Assembly: GCA_029876055.1 (NCBI GenBank)
Contig: CM056875.1
Location: forward strand, 8,023,001 to 8,087,000
Direction of reading: 5' to 3'
Length of the DNA: 64,000 nucleotides
DNA from: Madurella fahalii
Taxonomy: Eukaryota; Ascomycota; Sordariomycetes; Sordariales
Shown here: piece by piece, positions 43,130-54,716 of the stretch
How the letters are laid out: the number at the start of each line of letters is the position of its first letter
Position numbering within the stretch: the stretch's first letter is position 1
Program-made: the position numbers and the translations under genes
Notes under the pieces: generated by a model
Told to the model about the DNA's origin: nothing
Seen by the model: the letters and a program-made list of their open reading frames with translations, nothing else
The model's database searches: none

Positions 43130-45001
43130 GTTGCTCTGTGTCGAGTAGGCGCACCCTACAGTTGTGGTACGGCTCAGGGCACGTAGACGATGGCCAGGAA
43201 CAACACCACGGCCGAAGCAGATGTTCTATGTATATTAGGGCGCCCAATGTGGGTCGGAGTTCTCTCGAAGCCTGTTTCGCACAAGGTGAATAGGGAGAAG
43301 TGACGCGCGTCTGCTCTTGCTCTCGCGGAATTCCCGCTGTGGCAAAATGGATTGTGTTCGCCTCTTCTTCTTATGCGTCAGAAGTTGGATGGAGAGTCAA
43401 TTCTGATTGTTCTCGGGAAAAGACAAGAGTGCTTTATGAATGGAGGTTAAGCAACGAAGAGAAAGGAAAAAGTACAAAGACCCGCGAAAACTCTGGCAGC
43501 CTATTCAATTGAGTGAATAGCGGGATCGCAGCGATTCCCTCCTGAGTAGCACCACCTCCACGGCCAGCAAATCAGAACACCTTGTTAGCCAGAAGCCAGA
43601 GATAGAATCAGAGCCTCGAGTCTACAGGCGAAGGCGCCTAGAGTGCCGCCGGCGATGGTTGCTTGATGCACTACACCTCGAGTGGTCGCGACGTGTTGGG
43701 AGGTCGTTCTCGCCCGTCGGTCCTTTGTCCTGTCCAGCGCTGGCGAGGTGATTAAGGCGATGAAAGAAGCCGCATTAGCGTCCTCTCCTTAGGAAAGAAG
43801 AAAACGAGCGATGAGTAGACTCCAGAACATGCGACGCCCAAGTGGTGGGCGATCGGGGGGCCGGTTGTCGATTATCGAATGTCGTCGGGGGGGAAGGAGG
43901 AAGAGGGAAAGGAACCTTGGATGGCGCGCGAATGGTCAAAAGGCCGAGGGGGTTGGCCCGTGCAAATACCTCCTATGGTGACTAATCAGCATGTTCCAAG
44001 TTCTGGCATTGGCTTTGGGTTTCTGCCTGGCTCCGGTAAAACTCTGTATGCCTGATAGATAAGGCACAAACAGAAGAACAGGGAAGCTCTGCGTCTCGTT
44101 GTAAAGTTGCAGCAGCAGTGACCTCCCGCCTTATCAGTAAATGAAGTCGAAATGACCAGCAAAAGTCAAGACATAGCAGCTGGGAAGGTTTAAGTGCGTG
44201 CTATAGATTTCTTTCTAAGCTTTGATACCATCTTCTATCACTACGCTCTTTAATTAGCGTTTTCCGAGAATAAACCGCCTGTGTAGCAGCGTGTTCCGTT
44301 ACGTAAGGCGGTGTCCGCCGTTGATCGCGTGATAGTGATGCTATCTCCAGGCTTTCCATATCTTCGATGCAACCGGCCACTCAAAATGCAGGCCGAGCTC
44401 TTTGGGCAGTGAGCCGATGATCGTCAGAGCTGCGTACCCCCCTCTCTGCAGCAGTTTGGCCACCCAATTCTTATACAGGACAACGTTCTAATTGAACTGA
44501 TCCAAACACCCCAATTTCTCCTTATCTTCCATTTTGCAACGCCCATTATCGCGTCCATCAACTCGGGGCATCCCGAGCGAACTTTTCGCTGGAGCAAAAG
44601 GCTCTCGTCGATAAAAGTCCCGGGCAAGACGTTGGCAACCTTGCTCGCGGAAGCTGCTCTCGCCAATGTCAAACTCATCGTCGCCGCCCCGACCGTGAGT
44701 TTCGCTTCATACCTTACGCCACCTAATCGCGCTGCCTAAGCTACCGCAAATTCAAGAAGGAAAAAAAAAAAAAGAAAAGAAAGAAAAAAAGGAAGAAGAA
44801 TCTCGCCGGGACCCAGCGTCTTTGCAAACCTACGCCTCCCCCACGTCTGATTCCAAGGATCCAAGCTCCTTCGCCTCCGCAAGCTACCCAGTCACCAAAC
44901 AGATCATCTCGACTCTCAATTTACGACCAGCCTTGACCTCGACCCTCGGGGTGCACACAAGTCGCTCGGGAAACAAGAGATAAAGAACAAGCGCTACAAC
45001 A
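43130..45001. other. Divergent intergenic region between mpe1 and ups1
   Basis: About 1.9 kb with no recognised gene. An 84-codon minus frame at 44424-44678 has no domain. A-rich runs occur at 44761-44790. It should contain the promoters of both flanking genes. Confidence 0.55.
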
Positions 45002-45748
45002 ATGGTTCTCACCCACACAACCAACCACACCTACTCTCATCCTTTCCCGACCGTCACCCTCGCCTTCTTCTTGCGGTACTGCTCCCCGCAGCTGAACCCG
45101 TTCGCCAGCCATGTGCTCAGCACCGACACCATCTCGTCACACGTCGACCCTACCACGGGCCGGCTACACACGACGCGCATCCACCTCAAGAAGTCTCGCC
45201 TTCCCCCCGCCGTCATGAAGCTGCTCCCCGCGACGCTCACGGGCGGGACCTCGGACAAGGCCTCGTACATCCTCGAGACGAGCGTCGTCGACATGCGCGA
45301 GGGGTGGATGGCGACGGAGAGCCGCAACCTCAACTTTGTGGGCGTGCTCTCCGTTGTCGAGCGGCAGATGTACACAGTCCCCAAGCAGCAGCAGCAACAG
45401 GAGGCCCAGGCGAAGAATGCGCCGGCGGATACGACCGATGTCGAGACCAAGGTGGTGTTCCGCTCCCGGCTGGGCGAACGGATCCGTGACCGGCTAGGCC
45501 AAGCGCAGGCGCAGGCGGAGGCGGCTGTTAACGAGAATGCCAACGGTGGTGGCATCCTCGCGCGGCTTGGGGCCCGCGGCATCCAGCGCAGCATCGAGTC
45601 GCTTGCCTCGACCAAGACGCAGGACCAGCTGGGCAAGAGCCGCGAAGGGATGCGTATCATCCTTGAGAGGCTGCGGCAGACGGGGATTATGGGGGTGCTG
45701 GAGCTGAGAAAGATGGCGAGGGACCGGGCGCTCGAGGCTGCCACTTGA
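45002..45748 (+). CDS. ups1: UPS1-like PRELI/MSF1 mitochondrial lipid-transfer protein
   Basis: Ups1 with Mdm35 carries phosphatidic acid across the mitochondrial intermembrane space for cardiolipin synthesis. A single exon encodes 248 residues. The N terminus MVLTHTTNHTYSHPFPTVTL, then FLRYCSPQLNPFASHVLSTD and TISSHVDPTTGRLHTTRIHL, follows the pattern of yeast Ups1 better than Ups2. SYILETSVVDMREGWMATES and RNLNFVGVLSVVERQMY continue the PRELI fold. Residues 125-150 are a Gln/Ala-rich insertion. The C-terminal 60 residues form a charged helical tail absent from the short yeast protein. No cleavable presequence is needed for this family. The Ups1 versus other Ups assignment is moderately secure. 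Confidence 0.88.
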   Translation: MVLTHTTNHTYSHPFPTVTLAFFLRYCSPQLNPFASHVLSTDTISSHVDPTTGRLHTTRIHLKKSRLPPAVMKLLPATLTGGTSDKASYILETSVVDMREGWMATESRNLNFVGVLSVVERQMYTVPKQQQQQEAQAKNAPADTTDVETKVVFRSRLGERIRDRLGQAQAQAEAAVNENANGGGILARLGARGIQRSIESLASTKTQDQLGKSREGMRIILERLRQTGIMGVLELRKMARDRALEAAT

Positions 45749-46445
45749 GCGAGTCGCCCATGCATACGTAGGGCTTGCTTGAAGAAAGCAGTGGCTTTCG
45801 GGTCCTGGTGTGTTTCGTTTGCTCTACCGCATCTCTTGGTTTGTTGGGCTCGTGTTCCGCAACCCCACTAACGCTCACTCTCATTATGCTCGCCCCCAGC
45901 CCCAACGGCGATTCCATGAGTCTGATTAGCGTGTGTCGACATTTTTACGCCAACTTCAAACTTTCCTCCCCTCCTCCAACGAGACGGGCTTCAAAAGGGA
46001 TGTTTGGCCCTCGAGCCTAAAGAACTCCCGTGTTGTACATTTACACCCCCCTTACCTTACCTGTTTATACCTTTTTTTCTCCTCAGCAAGGCGTCTGTGG
46101 GATATCTGTGTTGATATCGAAGGACTTTACGGCGTTACGTTCATGAGCACCACGGCCGCAAAAAAATTGGAGGCGGATAATCCGTCTCAGGAGAGGGAAG
46201 GAACCTGTCCTTATTCCACTCTTTGTATGATAGTACTATTCGGTGTTGGCTTTGAGGCCTGAGAGATTAGCCTCAACGTGAAAAAGGACAGACGGGGAGA
46301 GAAACGAAGTAGGCGAGTATATATGGGCTTCGCTGTCGTTACTGGCCGTCAAATCAAAGGTTGTTCCTTATTCCATGCCTTGCTATTCTACTGACATTAT
46401 CATTACACGTTGGTTTGTAAAGTTATCCAGCCAGCTACTTCCTCT
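45749..46445. other. Convergent 3' region between ups1 and the serine carboxypeptidase gene
   Basis: About 700 bp with the two 3' flanks. No gene is recognised; short frames have no known domain. Confidence 0.6.
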
Positions 46446-48343
46446 TCAGTTCTTCCTCCATGGGCCATGGTGCCCATGCCCCCTCCTCCTCGCGGTACTC
46501 CACCCCTGCGGCGCTGTCCCTGTACCCAGGGGTTGCGTGCTCTGGGGCGTATCCCGATCCGTCGTAAATGGCACGGTGCAGTTCATGCAGTCCACCCGGC
46601 CGAGCATGAACTCGATCTGCCGGTACGCCGCGGACGGCGCGTACTGCGGGACCATGTGGCCGGCGAGGTCGATCCCGACGTATGTAAGCCCGCGCTCTGA
46701 CACCATGCTCCCGAACACGCCGCCCGCCGCCAGCGTGGACAGCGTCGTCATGTTGTTGTAAGGCACGTAGAATGGCTGGTCCGGCCGGCGCTGGAAGCCC
46801 AGCTTGCCGCCCCACGTCATGTTCTGGAGGGCGACAAGCGTGCCGTTGGCGAGCAGGATCATGTCGAGCGCGCTGTGGCCAATAATGACGTTCTTGGTCC
46901 TGTCGACAACGCCGGGCAGGACGCTGAGGCTCGAGGGGGGCGAGCCATCGACACCGTTGACGAAGACATCGTCGGAGGAGCACTCTTCCCACGTGACGTT
47001 GGCGGGCGCGTGGATGGCAGCCTTCACGTCGGCGCGGTCAAAGTAGACGTTTGCACCTTCGGGGACGTACGGCATGGACCCCGGGAAGCCGAGGACATCC
47101 CAGAGCAAGGGGCAGGTCGTGGCTACTTGGTAGATGTCGAAGCATGGGTTGAGCAGCAAGATGGCTTCGAAGATGTCCCAGTAGATGGACAGGCACTCGT
47201 CGCGGTATGTGCCGTCCTTGTGGGTGCCCGGCAGGCGCAACGGGATGGGTCCCCTTGGCGGGTAGACTAGGTACTTATCCATCCAATCCTTGTAGCCGCA
47301 CTTCTTCTCCCGGGCCTTGATGTCTGCGCGGAACGTGTCGTTGAAAGGGAAGAGGCCGGCCCAGTACTCGGTGAATGGGATAACTGGGATTTGCTGCTGG
47401 ATAGGCTCCCAGGTGATGACCGGGTTGTAGATGGTCATGCCCGACATGTCGTAGTACGTCTTATCCTCGGCATCGAGGAAAGCGCTGGCGATGTATGGGC
47501 AGTAGTAACCGCTATTGCGCATATCAGAACCGGGCCTCAAGAAGCCGAGAGCGGAACTTTGGAGTAAGACTTACGCGTACGACTCTCCAGATATGTAGAC
47601 CTTGTATCCGTGCATGCCGAAGGTGTCGATAAAGTTCTTCCAGAATCCCATAAACTGAGCAGCAAGATCTGTCTCATCTGTTATTGTCGGCTTCCCGGTT
47701 GAGAAACCAGTGCCAACGGGCTGCTCAACCCAGACGACGTTGGTCAAGGTATGCCAGCTCCACGGGTTCTTGACCGGCTTATATGTGCCGTACTGCCAGA
47801 GAAAGGGCCCGTTTTCCTGAAGCAGACCCTCAAAAGATGAGCAGCCGGGCTGTGTTTTAGTTAGTTTGGGATCACAATATGACGAAAGCGAAGCACTCAC
47901 GCCCCCGTTCAGCCAGATCAAGACCTCTTTCTCAGCTGCCGGGTTCGTCGACGGGAAGAACCAAAAGAACAGATTTCCATCCTCGTCTGGGTCATTGCTG
48001 ATGGGCAACAGGCCGGAATATGACTCCCCAACGTCAAAGTCAACATCCGGGATGGACGTCCCGTCAACGGCAAATCCTGTTGAACGCAGGGTAACATATT
48101 AACAAAGGATTCCGCGTTGATGATGAGAATTATCCCCCTACTTGTAGTGTTTGGGTTTAGGAACCTGGGGGCGTTGACATCACGGTCAAAGATTTGGCGA
48201 GGGATAGGGCCGGGCGCGAAGGCTGACTTTGCCCTCTTCGCGGCGTGCTCAACATGGCGTTTGCCTGCATGTCCTATATCTCGACCGGCAGCTTCGGCAA
48301 CTCTTGAAAATAAGAGCACCGAAAGTAGGTTTGACCACCGCAT
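46446..48343 (-). CDS. Secreted serine carboxypeptidase (peptidase family S10)
   Basis: It should release C-terminal amino acids from peptides outside the cell or in the vacuole. Minus-strand exons are 48343-48142, 48076-47901, 47849-47575 and 47511-46446 (572 residues). Residues 1-19 (MRWSNLLSVLLFSRVAEAA) form a signal peptide, followed by a basic probable pro-region. The core contains FFWFFPSTNP, LIWLNGGPGCSSFEGLLQENGP across junction 2, WVEQPVGTGFS, and the nucleophile motif GESYA at junction 3, where the intron splits the Ala codon. The acid is probably in GHSALDMILLANG and the base in GHMVPQYAP. Several N-x-T/S sites suggest N-glycosylation. The C terminus is basic and His-rich. Intron donors are GTAGGG, GTGAGT and GTAAGT. 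Confidence 0.95.
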
Positions 48344-49436
48344 ATCGACAGAGCTCACGGTCGAGCGTGCCAATAATACTTGTCGCCGACCGGACAATCA
48401 CAAATCAAGACGCAGCAGTGTATTGTACGAAGGAATGGGCACATAGCCGTATTCAACTGGCAAGGTACAACATACCCCAAGAAACACGGGGTACAGCGTA
48501 TATAGGACGATCCGAATCCAATTGAAGGAGACAGCCGTCCGCTACACACTAACCACCTCTCATCCGAGGTCCAATCCATAAGCCAGGCATTGGTTAAGAC
48601 CAGCGGTGAGCAGCCTATGGGATTCGAAACCGAGATGTAGATCCAATGGGAGTGTGAACGCGGTATGAGTGCGTCGCCTAGCGCCATGCGCGATACAACC
48701 GTGTGTGGGCGATTTTTTTCCCACCTACCTGTACAGGAAGCTTTATTCGGCTATGTGGGGGATAGCCATGACCACAGATGACGATGAGCGAAGGACGCAA
48801 ACATCGTTGAATGGCCCGGGCCATGGGTAGTGAGTGCTAGAGGAAGAACCTTACATATATGTATATTGTACAGTAGAGGGGGTGCGATGGGCGTGTAACC
48901 CTCACAAAACGAAATCGATCACCTGGACAATAGCGTTTTAAACGCAAAAGATGCCTTGAGTCGGTCAGCAACGTCATGGACTTTGGCTGGCCGGGCGCCG
49001 TGGCGTAACACATTCTCAGCTGGGCGCGAGACGAATGCCAAAACCTGAGCATGGGGTGGTACGGAGGTAAAGGTATAATGGAACCGCGCAATTGTAGTCG
49101 AGGACGGGGCCATCGGCAGATTGACCGGCCGTGTCCGGATTAGGGAGGTGGGAGGAACAAAGCCGGCAGCTGATTGGACAGCGGCTCACGCCCCCCAAGG
49201 CCCCGCCATCTTACGACATGATGTGGGGCTATGCGCTTCGCGACCAAGCTTGCCAAAGAGTCTTGTCAAGGCTTGTCGGAGACGGGCCCTGGTCTTGGAA
49301 ACAGGAGTATGGCATGAACGTCCTCTAATCGGGCAGTGCCCTCTATTGACTTCCGGGTATCAGGTCTATCTATGAGATCCCAGCAGGAAGCAGAGTGATT
49401 ATACAAGATTTACATAATACAACTGGGAAAGGGTCG
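48344..49436. other. Intergenic region upstream of the carboxypeptidase gene
   Basis: It contains the carboxypeptidase promoter and the 3' flank of mrf1. No gene is supported by the short overlapping frames. Confidence 0.6.
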
Positions 49437-50769
49437 TTACTTGCCCTCTTTCCCCCTAGCGGCAGCTGCCTCGTCATCGGCAATGAGCGCCTGGATGTCC
49501 TTGTTGACCAGCCAGCCTTGCACGCTATCCATGACCTTCCCCAGCGTTTCTCCGCCGCGAAGCACATCCGGGAGGTTATGGAAATCCAAACCGCTCCGGT
49601 GATCCGTGCATCGGTCCTGCTGATAGTTGTACGTTCGGATCTTGTCGCCTCGCGTGATCTGCGACTGGGCAAGCACGCTGCTGCGCATTTGGCGTGCCAT
49701 CTCCTCCCTCGCTTCGCGGCGCTGTTGCGCGAGCCTCGACCGCAACAACCGCCATGCTGCCTCGCGGTTGCGCTGCTGCGACCGTGAATCCTGCATGCTG
49801 ACCGTCGTGCCCGTGGGGATATGCGTCAGTCGGATGGCTGACTCGGTCTTGTTGACGTGCTGTCCCCCGGCGCCGCGCGCCCGCATCGTCTCGCTGCGCA
49901 CCTCGGTCGGGTCGACGTAGAAATCGCTTTCCGGGTTGTCCCATTCGCTCTCGGCATCCGTAGTTCCGTTCTCCGGGAAGGACGGGAGCACCCACACTGC
50001 CACGGCGCTTGTATGGGTGCGTCCTTTGGCCTCGGTGGCGGGCACGCGTTGCACGCGGTGCATGCCCGACTCGCCGCGGAAATGGGCGTAGGCGCCGGCT
50101 TCCTGAACTTCCAGGACGGCCTCTTGCAGCGCAATCTCGCCCTCGTTGCCCTTCTGGCCGTCGCTGTCTGAAGCGTCGTATTTTACGACGCGCGTACGGT
50201 ATCCCTTGTTCGAACAATATAACTGGTACATGCGGAAGAGGCTGTCGGCAAAGAAGCGCCCCTCGGTACCGCCAGGCCCAGGTCGTATCTCGAGCAGACA
50301 CGGCATGTCGGCAAACGGGTGCTTGGGAGTCAAGGCCACGGAGAGATTGTGGCCCGAGTCGGCGAGCTGGGCATGTGTGGCCTCGAGATCGTCCCGGGCT
50401 AGTTCCCGCATTTCTGCGTCGTCTGATTCTAGCAGGCCCCGGAGCTCGTCGAGCGCCGCCCTCGCCTTTTCAAACCGCTTGAGGGCGGCGGCGACTCTGG
50501 AGGTCTCGCCGGCGCGTTTCGCCGTCTTCGCGTCATAGCTCTTTTCCAATACCGCGCTCAATTGCTCGTGCTCGGCCGTGAGTCTTCGGGCTCGCTCGAG
50601 GAGCGCAGGTGGAAGCTCGATTGGGGCTGCTAGCAAGGTTAATTCGTGGGGAGCGGAACTGCGATGACGGACAAGCGGCACCTGTGCTAACTCTGCGAAT
50701 AAATTGGGCAACGCCGGCGCGTCTCAAGGATTGCACGCAGCTCCGGCACACCCATGGTGCTGCGAACAT
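49437..50769 (-). CDS. mrf1: Mitochondrial peptide chain release factor 1 (MRF1)
   Basis: It terminates mitochondrial translation at UAA/UAG. Minus-strand exons are 50769-50682 and 50629-49437 (426 residues). Exon 1 (MFAAPWVCRSCVQSLRRAG, then FIRRVST) is a mitochondrial presequence; the donor is GTGCCG, the acceptor CTAG, with an ATTAACC branch-like site. RVPATEAKGRTHTSAV carries the PxT-type codon-recognition motif of class RF1. RGAGGQHVNKTESAIRLTHIPTG contains the universal GGQ that triggers peptide release. Between them lies an insertion (SFPENGTTDAESEWDNPESD) that is longer than in bacterial RF1. The last 40 residues are the usual C-terminal domain. It is divergent from the tryptophanyl-tRNA synthetase gene. 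Confidence 0.95.
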
Positions 50770-51524
50770 AGCTGCAATACGCCGGGTGCTGCGTGACAAG
50801 CAAGCATCAGCGGAGAAATGTTCGGTTTGTTCGCGTGCTCGCGTGTTCCCGTCTGCCGGAGCGAAACCCCAGGAATATCTCTCGGCAGGCACTGCCATTC
50901 TGCTGCAGCTCTCCGCCTTCCTTATGGAGCCACAACCTCCTTGGCTCCTCGCGAGCTGGTTATTTCCATCCCCTAGTTAGCTTAAATAATTATACTGTTG
51001 AAGCAATCGTTTCGTTTTGCTCTTCTCTACCGTATCGTATCCTCTTCTCTTTTTTTCCTATTCCCGTTTCCTGCTATATCTTCTTCCTGTTCCTTCTTTC
51101 CTTTTCGTCTTCTTTTTCACCTTGTTTCCCCTCAGGTTCTTCCATCTATTCTACGTAGCTTAGGTACCTTAGGTAGTTACCGTAATGCTGGGTGATGCTC
51201 GATAAAGATGGGAGGGGTGGGTCGATAAGTAATCGACCCCTCCCCCACTATTTGGGTCTTCGGAAACAGCAACTCTGGCACTTGACTCACTCATATCGCG
51301 AGCATCCTTTACCTCGAGCAAAGAGCACCCGCCCCTCAAGCATTTTATAAGTTGGCTCAGTTTTCTTTTCTGGAAACAAAGCCCTGCCGCTCAGGCACGT
51401 TAGCTTAAAACTTGACTCGCGGAATCCACAAAGCTGGAAAAACCCCCTTGTCCGACACTCGATTCCGATTTCGTTCCTGGGCTGCTCTCCTAGATTTCCG
51501 ACTCGCAAATTAGGATCACAGACC
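50770..51524. promoter_or_regulatory. Divergent promoter region of mrf1 and wrs1
   Basis: These 755 bp separate the starts of two translation genes on opposite strands. The middle is strongly CT-rich (51000-51150) and includes TAGGTACCTTAGGTA near 51162. No gene is seen. Confidence 0.55.
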
Positions 51525-53415
51525 ATGGCGGCGAACATAAACGCTACGGCTCTCGATGAGTCGCCAATCCCCGCAGTCGCGGCAAAACAGTCTAAGCAAA
51601 CAGTGGACCCGTACAATGTGTCTGGGGAAGTTGACGAGCATGGCGTGGTCAAGGCCATTGATTATAATAAGTTAGTGGACGAATTCGGCACGAAGAAAAT
51701 TGACGACGAGCTGCTCGCGCGTCTCGAGCGCGTTACCGGGAAGCGACCCCACCATTTCCTGAGGCGGGGCATTGTTTTCTCGCATCGCGACCTGGATCTC
51801 ATTCTCGACCGGTACGAGCGCGGGGAGCCCTTCTTCCTGTACACCGGGCGCGGTCCGTCTTCGGACAGTGTGCACGTCGGCCACACAATTCCCTTTGAGT
51901 TTACGAAATGTACGTGTTTGGCGTCTTCCTTGTCTCTCATGGCGACTAATAACTGCTCTAGGGTTGCAGGATACTTTCGATGTGCCTGTAAGTCGGCCTC
52001 GCCAGGCCCACTTCGTCTATCTGGATCCGGCAGAGCACTAACATTTTCACAGCTCGTCATTATGATGACTGACGACGAAAAGTAAGTCGGCTGTCCTTCG
52101 ACTAGGGGACATCCGCTGACACTCTCCTAGGTATCTGTTCTCGGAGGATAGGACGATCGAGGAAGTTAAGGGCTACTGCAATAGCAACGCCAAGGACATC
52201 ATTGCCATTGGCTTTGATCCGGCCAAAACCTTCATCTTCTCCGATGTAAGTAGGGGGCAACGGCACCTGAAGACGAGAGAGACTGAGTGTGGTTTCAGTT
52301 CCAATATGTCGGTGGGGCTTTCTACGAGAACGTTGTCCGGCTCTCGAAGCACATCACTCTAAACCAGGCCCGTGCCATCTTTGGGTTCAATGAAAGCACG
52401 AACATTGGCCGCATCCACTTCGGCAGTGAGTTCGCCATCTCTCGCTTGGAAGGCTTGCCCGCTCACAGCGTCCAGGTATTCAAGGCGCATCTAGCTGGGC
52501 GTCTTCGTTCCCCCACATATTCGGTAAAGATGAGAAGAGGACAGTCGGGATCCCTTGCTTGATGTAAGCAATCCAGGACATGCCGTCTCACCTACATATC
52601 ACTGATTTGCAGCAGTCCTTGCGCCATTGACCAAGACCCATACTTCCGGATGACACGAGATGTGTCGGCACGGTTGAAAAACCAGGGCACACGCTATGCC
52701 AAACCGTCTCTCATTCATTCTCTGTTCTTACCAGCGCTTCAGGGGCCAGGCACAAAGGTATGCTCCGGTACTTTCTATATATCTGAGACTATCACTAACA
52801 AGCCATCAGATGTCGGCATCTATCGACGAGTCTGCGAGTAAGTTATTGGTTCGGAAACCAACTCCAAGCACGCACGCTAACACCAGTTGAGTCTTCATGA
52901 GGGATACGCCCAACCAGATCAAAAACAAGATCAACAAATATGCATTCTCAGGCGGCAAGGTGTCGATTGAGGAACACAGGGAGCAAGGCGGCGACACCAG
53001 CGTTGATGTCTCGTTCCAGTACCTCCGCTTCTTCTTGGAAGATGATGACGAACTCGAGCGGATTCGGGTCGCGTACGAGAAAGGCGAGATGTTGACCGGT
53101 GAACTGAAAGCAATTTGCATCAAAGAACTCCAGAAATACGTGGCTGGTTTCCAGGAGCGGAGAGCGAAGGTGAACGACGACACTGTCAAGCTCTTCATGG
53201 AGACGCGTCCGTTGAAGTGGACGGGCAACCCGAGGGCCCCGGTCGTCGTCCCGAAGGTTGAGGATGGTGACGCTAGCGAGGTCAAGGACGACGGGAAGAT
53301 CAGCAAGAACCAGCTGAAGAAGCTCGCAAAGCAGAAAGAAGTCGAGGCAAAGAAGGCTCAGAAGGCTAAGGAGAAGCAGGAGCAGGCTGTTGCGAAGACA
53401 GCAGAAGAAGCTTGA
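51525..53415 (+). CDS. wrs1: Cytoplasmic tryptophanyl-tRNA synthetase
   Basis: It charges tRNA-Trp. Nine exons are reconstructed: 51525-51909, 51962-51987, 52053-52081, 52131-52245, 52299-52425, 52476-52563, 52616-52757, 52810-52837 and 52892-53415 (487 residues). All junctions restore the frame. GRGPSSDSVHVGHTIPFEF holds the HIGH-like signature; exons 2-4 give WLQDTFDVP, LVIMMTDDEK and YLFSEDRTIEEVKGY; exon 8, only 28 nt, encodes MSASIDESA, the KMSKS-equivalent loop with the Lys on exon 7. Exon 9 encodes RDTPNQIKNKINKYAFSGG and the anticodon-binding end. The C-terminal 45 residues are a Lys/Glu/Ala coiled tail. Acceptor choices at 52615 (GCAGCAG) and 52891 (TTGAG) are fixed by frame and homology. 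Confidence 0.96.
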
Positions 53416-53939
53416 CTGTTGATGGCATTATATATGGAGTAGCATTCCATGTTAAGCGACCTTTGATATTTTGACGTCAAATAGACATCCATCGGCGTGA
53501 AGCACGTGGCTGCTGTAGAGCTGTTGTTGGGAATCTCATTTTAGACCATAGGAACTGTCTTCCATTACTATAACTTTGGCGAAACCCCATTACACAGCCC
53601 TGGCAACGGCTTACTTAAATTTCTCTTGCCATCTGTCATCTCCTATTATTACGTATTGCTGTTGTGATTTTTGCCATGTGCAGCTAGAGTCCCGGATGGC
53701 GGTTTTCACAGAGGGAAGACGCTCCGAGTCTGGCTGGCAACGAATCACGATAACTGATAAGCTGATAGGTTGACGGGCTCGCGCTTTCTATTGTGAAACA
53801 ACAAGATCCAGAGTATCTTGACTCATCACGGGTAGGTCCACTCGCAATAGCACCAATGCCAGCGAGCATCACGGCATTCTCTCGCAAGGAATATCTATGG
53901 CCACACGCAGCCATTAAACCATCATATCCCTCATTCAGC
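53416..53939. other. Convergent 3' region between wrs1 and the GST-like gene
   Basis: It holds both 3' flanks. No gene is recognised. Confidence 0.65.
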
Positions 53940-54716
53940 TTACTTCGCCTTTACCCTCAAGTCCTCAACTAGCTTTCTCCCCTCTCCCTGCAAACACTCC
54001 TCCTCATGCAACTCCTCCCTCCCCGTCTCCTTCAACGCCTCCTCAACCCACTCCCTCACCCCCTCCAACTCACTGACCCTCTTCACATACGCCTTCGCCT
54101 CGTCACCCATCCTGTCCAACGCGCCTAGATACGACACCAACCTCAACACAACAGGCGCATAAAATGCATCCACAGCCGTAAACTCACTCCCCGCCAGAAA
54201 TGGCCCCCCGAACCTGGACAACCCCTCGCGCCAAAGCTCATTCACCCTCTCCAAATCCCTCACCAACCCCTCCGTGAACGCGTCCGCGCCCAGCTCAATC
54301 CGCACGCCGACATTCATGCCCATCTCCTGTCTCATCGTCGCAAAGCCCGCATGCATCTCGGCCACCGCGCTCCTCGCCCACGCGCGCGCGGCCCGGTCGG
54401 CCGGGTAGACGGCCTTGCCGGGGTGCTCCTCGGCGAGGAACTCGACGATGGCCAGCGACTCCCACAGCACGATGGGAGGTTCGGCCTGGGCACTGGCAAC
54501 GACATCGGCAGTGGGCGAGTCGGCGGGCGGGAGGACGTGCAAGCAGGGGACGTGCGCGAGGGGCGAGAAGGCGCGCCACTGCGGCTGGCGGTAGGAGCCC
54601 GAGACGAGCGGGCGGAGGTCCTCGACGAAGGGGATGCCCAGCTGGCGCATGAGCAGCCACGGCCGGAAGGACCAGGAGGAGTAGTTCTTGTTTGTGATGT
54701 AGAGGCGGTACGGCAT
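53940..54716 (-). CDS. Glutathione S-transferase-like protein
   Basis: A single exon encodes 258 residues. The N-terminal thioredoxin-like half starts MPYRLYITNKNYSSWSFRPW, with a Ser-rich active-site motif as in zeta/YfcF-like transferases, and has a VPCLH cis-proline and VLWESLAIVEFLAEEHPG, the GSH gamma-glutamyl-binding segment (E-S). The C-terminal helical half has GPFLAGSEFTAVDAFYAPVV, the conserved N-capping box region. The likely role is glutathione conjugation or isomerisation in the cytosol; the substrate cannot be told. An insertion at residues 62-76 (PPADSPTADVVASAQ) lengthens a loop. It starts about 1 kb from, and is divergent to, the GGT gene, another glutathione enzyme. Confidence 0.9.
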   Translation of the reverse strand: MPYRLYITNKNYSSWSFRPWLLMRQLGIPFVEDLRPLVSGSYRQPQWRAFSPLAHVPCLHVLPPADSPTADVVASAQAEPPIVLWESLAIVEFLAEEHPGKAVYPADRAARAWARSAVAEMHAGFATMRQEMGMNVGVRIELGADAFTEGLVRDLERVNELWREGLSRFGGPFLAGSEFTAVDAFYAPVVLRLVSYLGALDRMGDEAKAYVKRVSELEGVREWVEEALKETGREELHEEECLQGEGRKLVEDLRVKAK

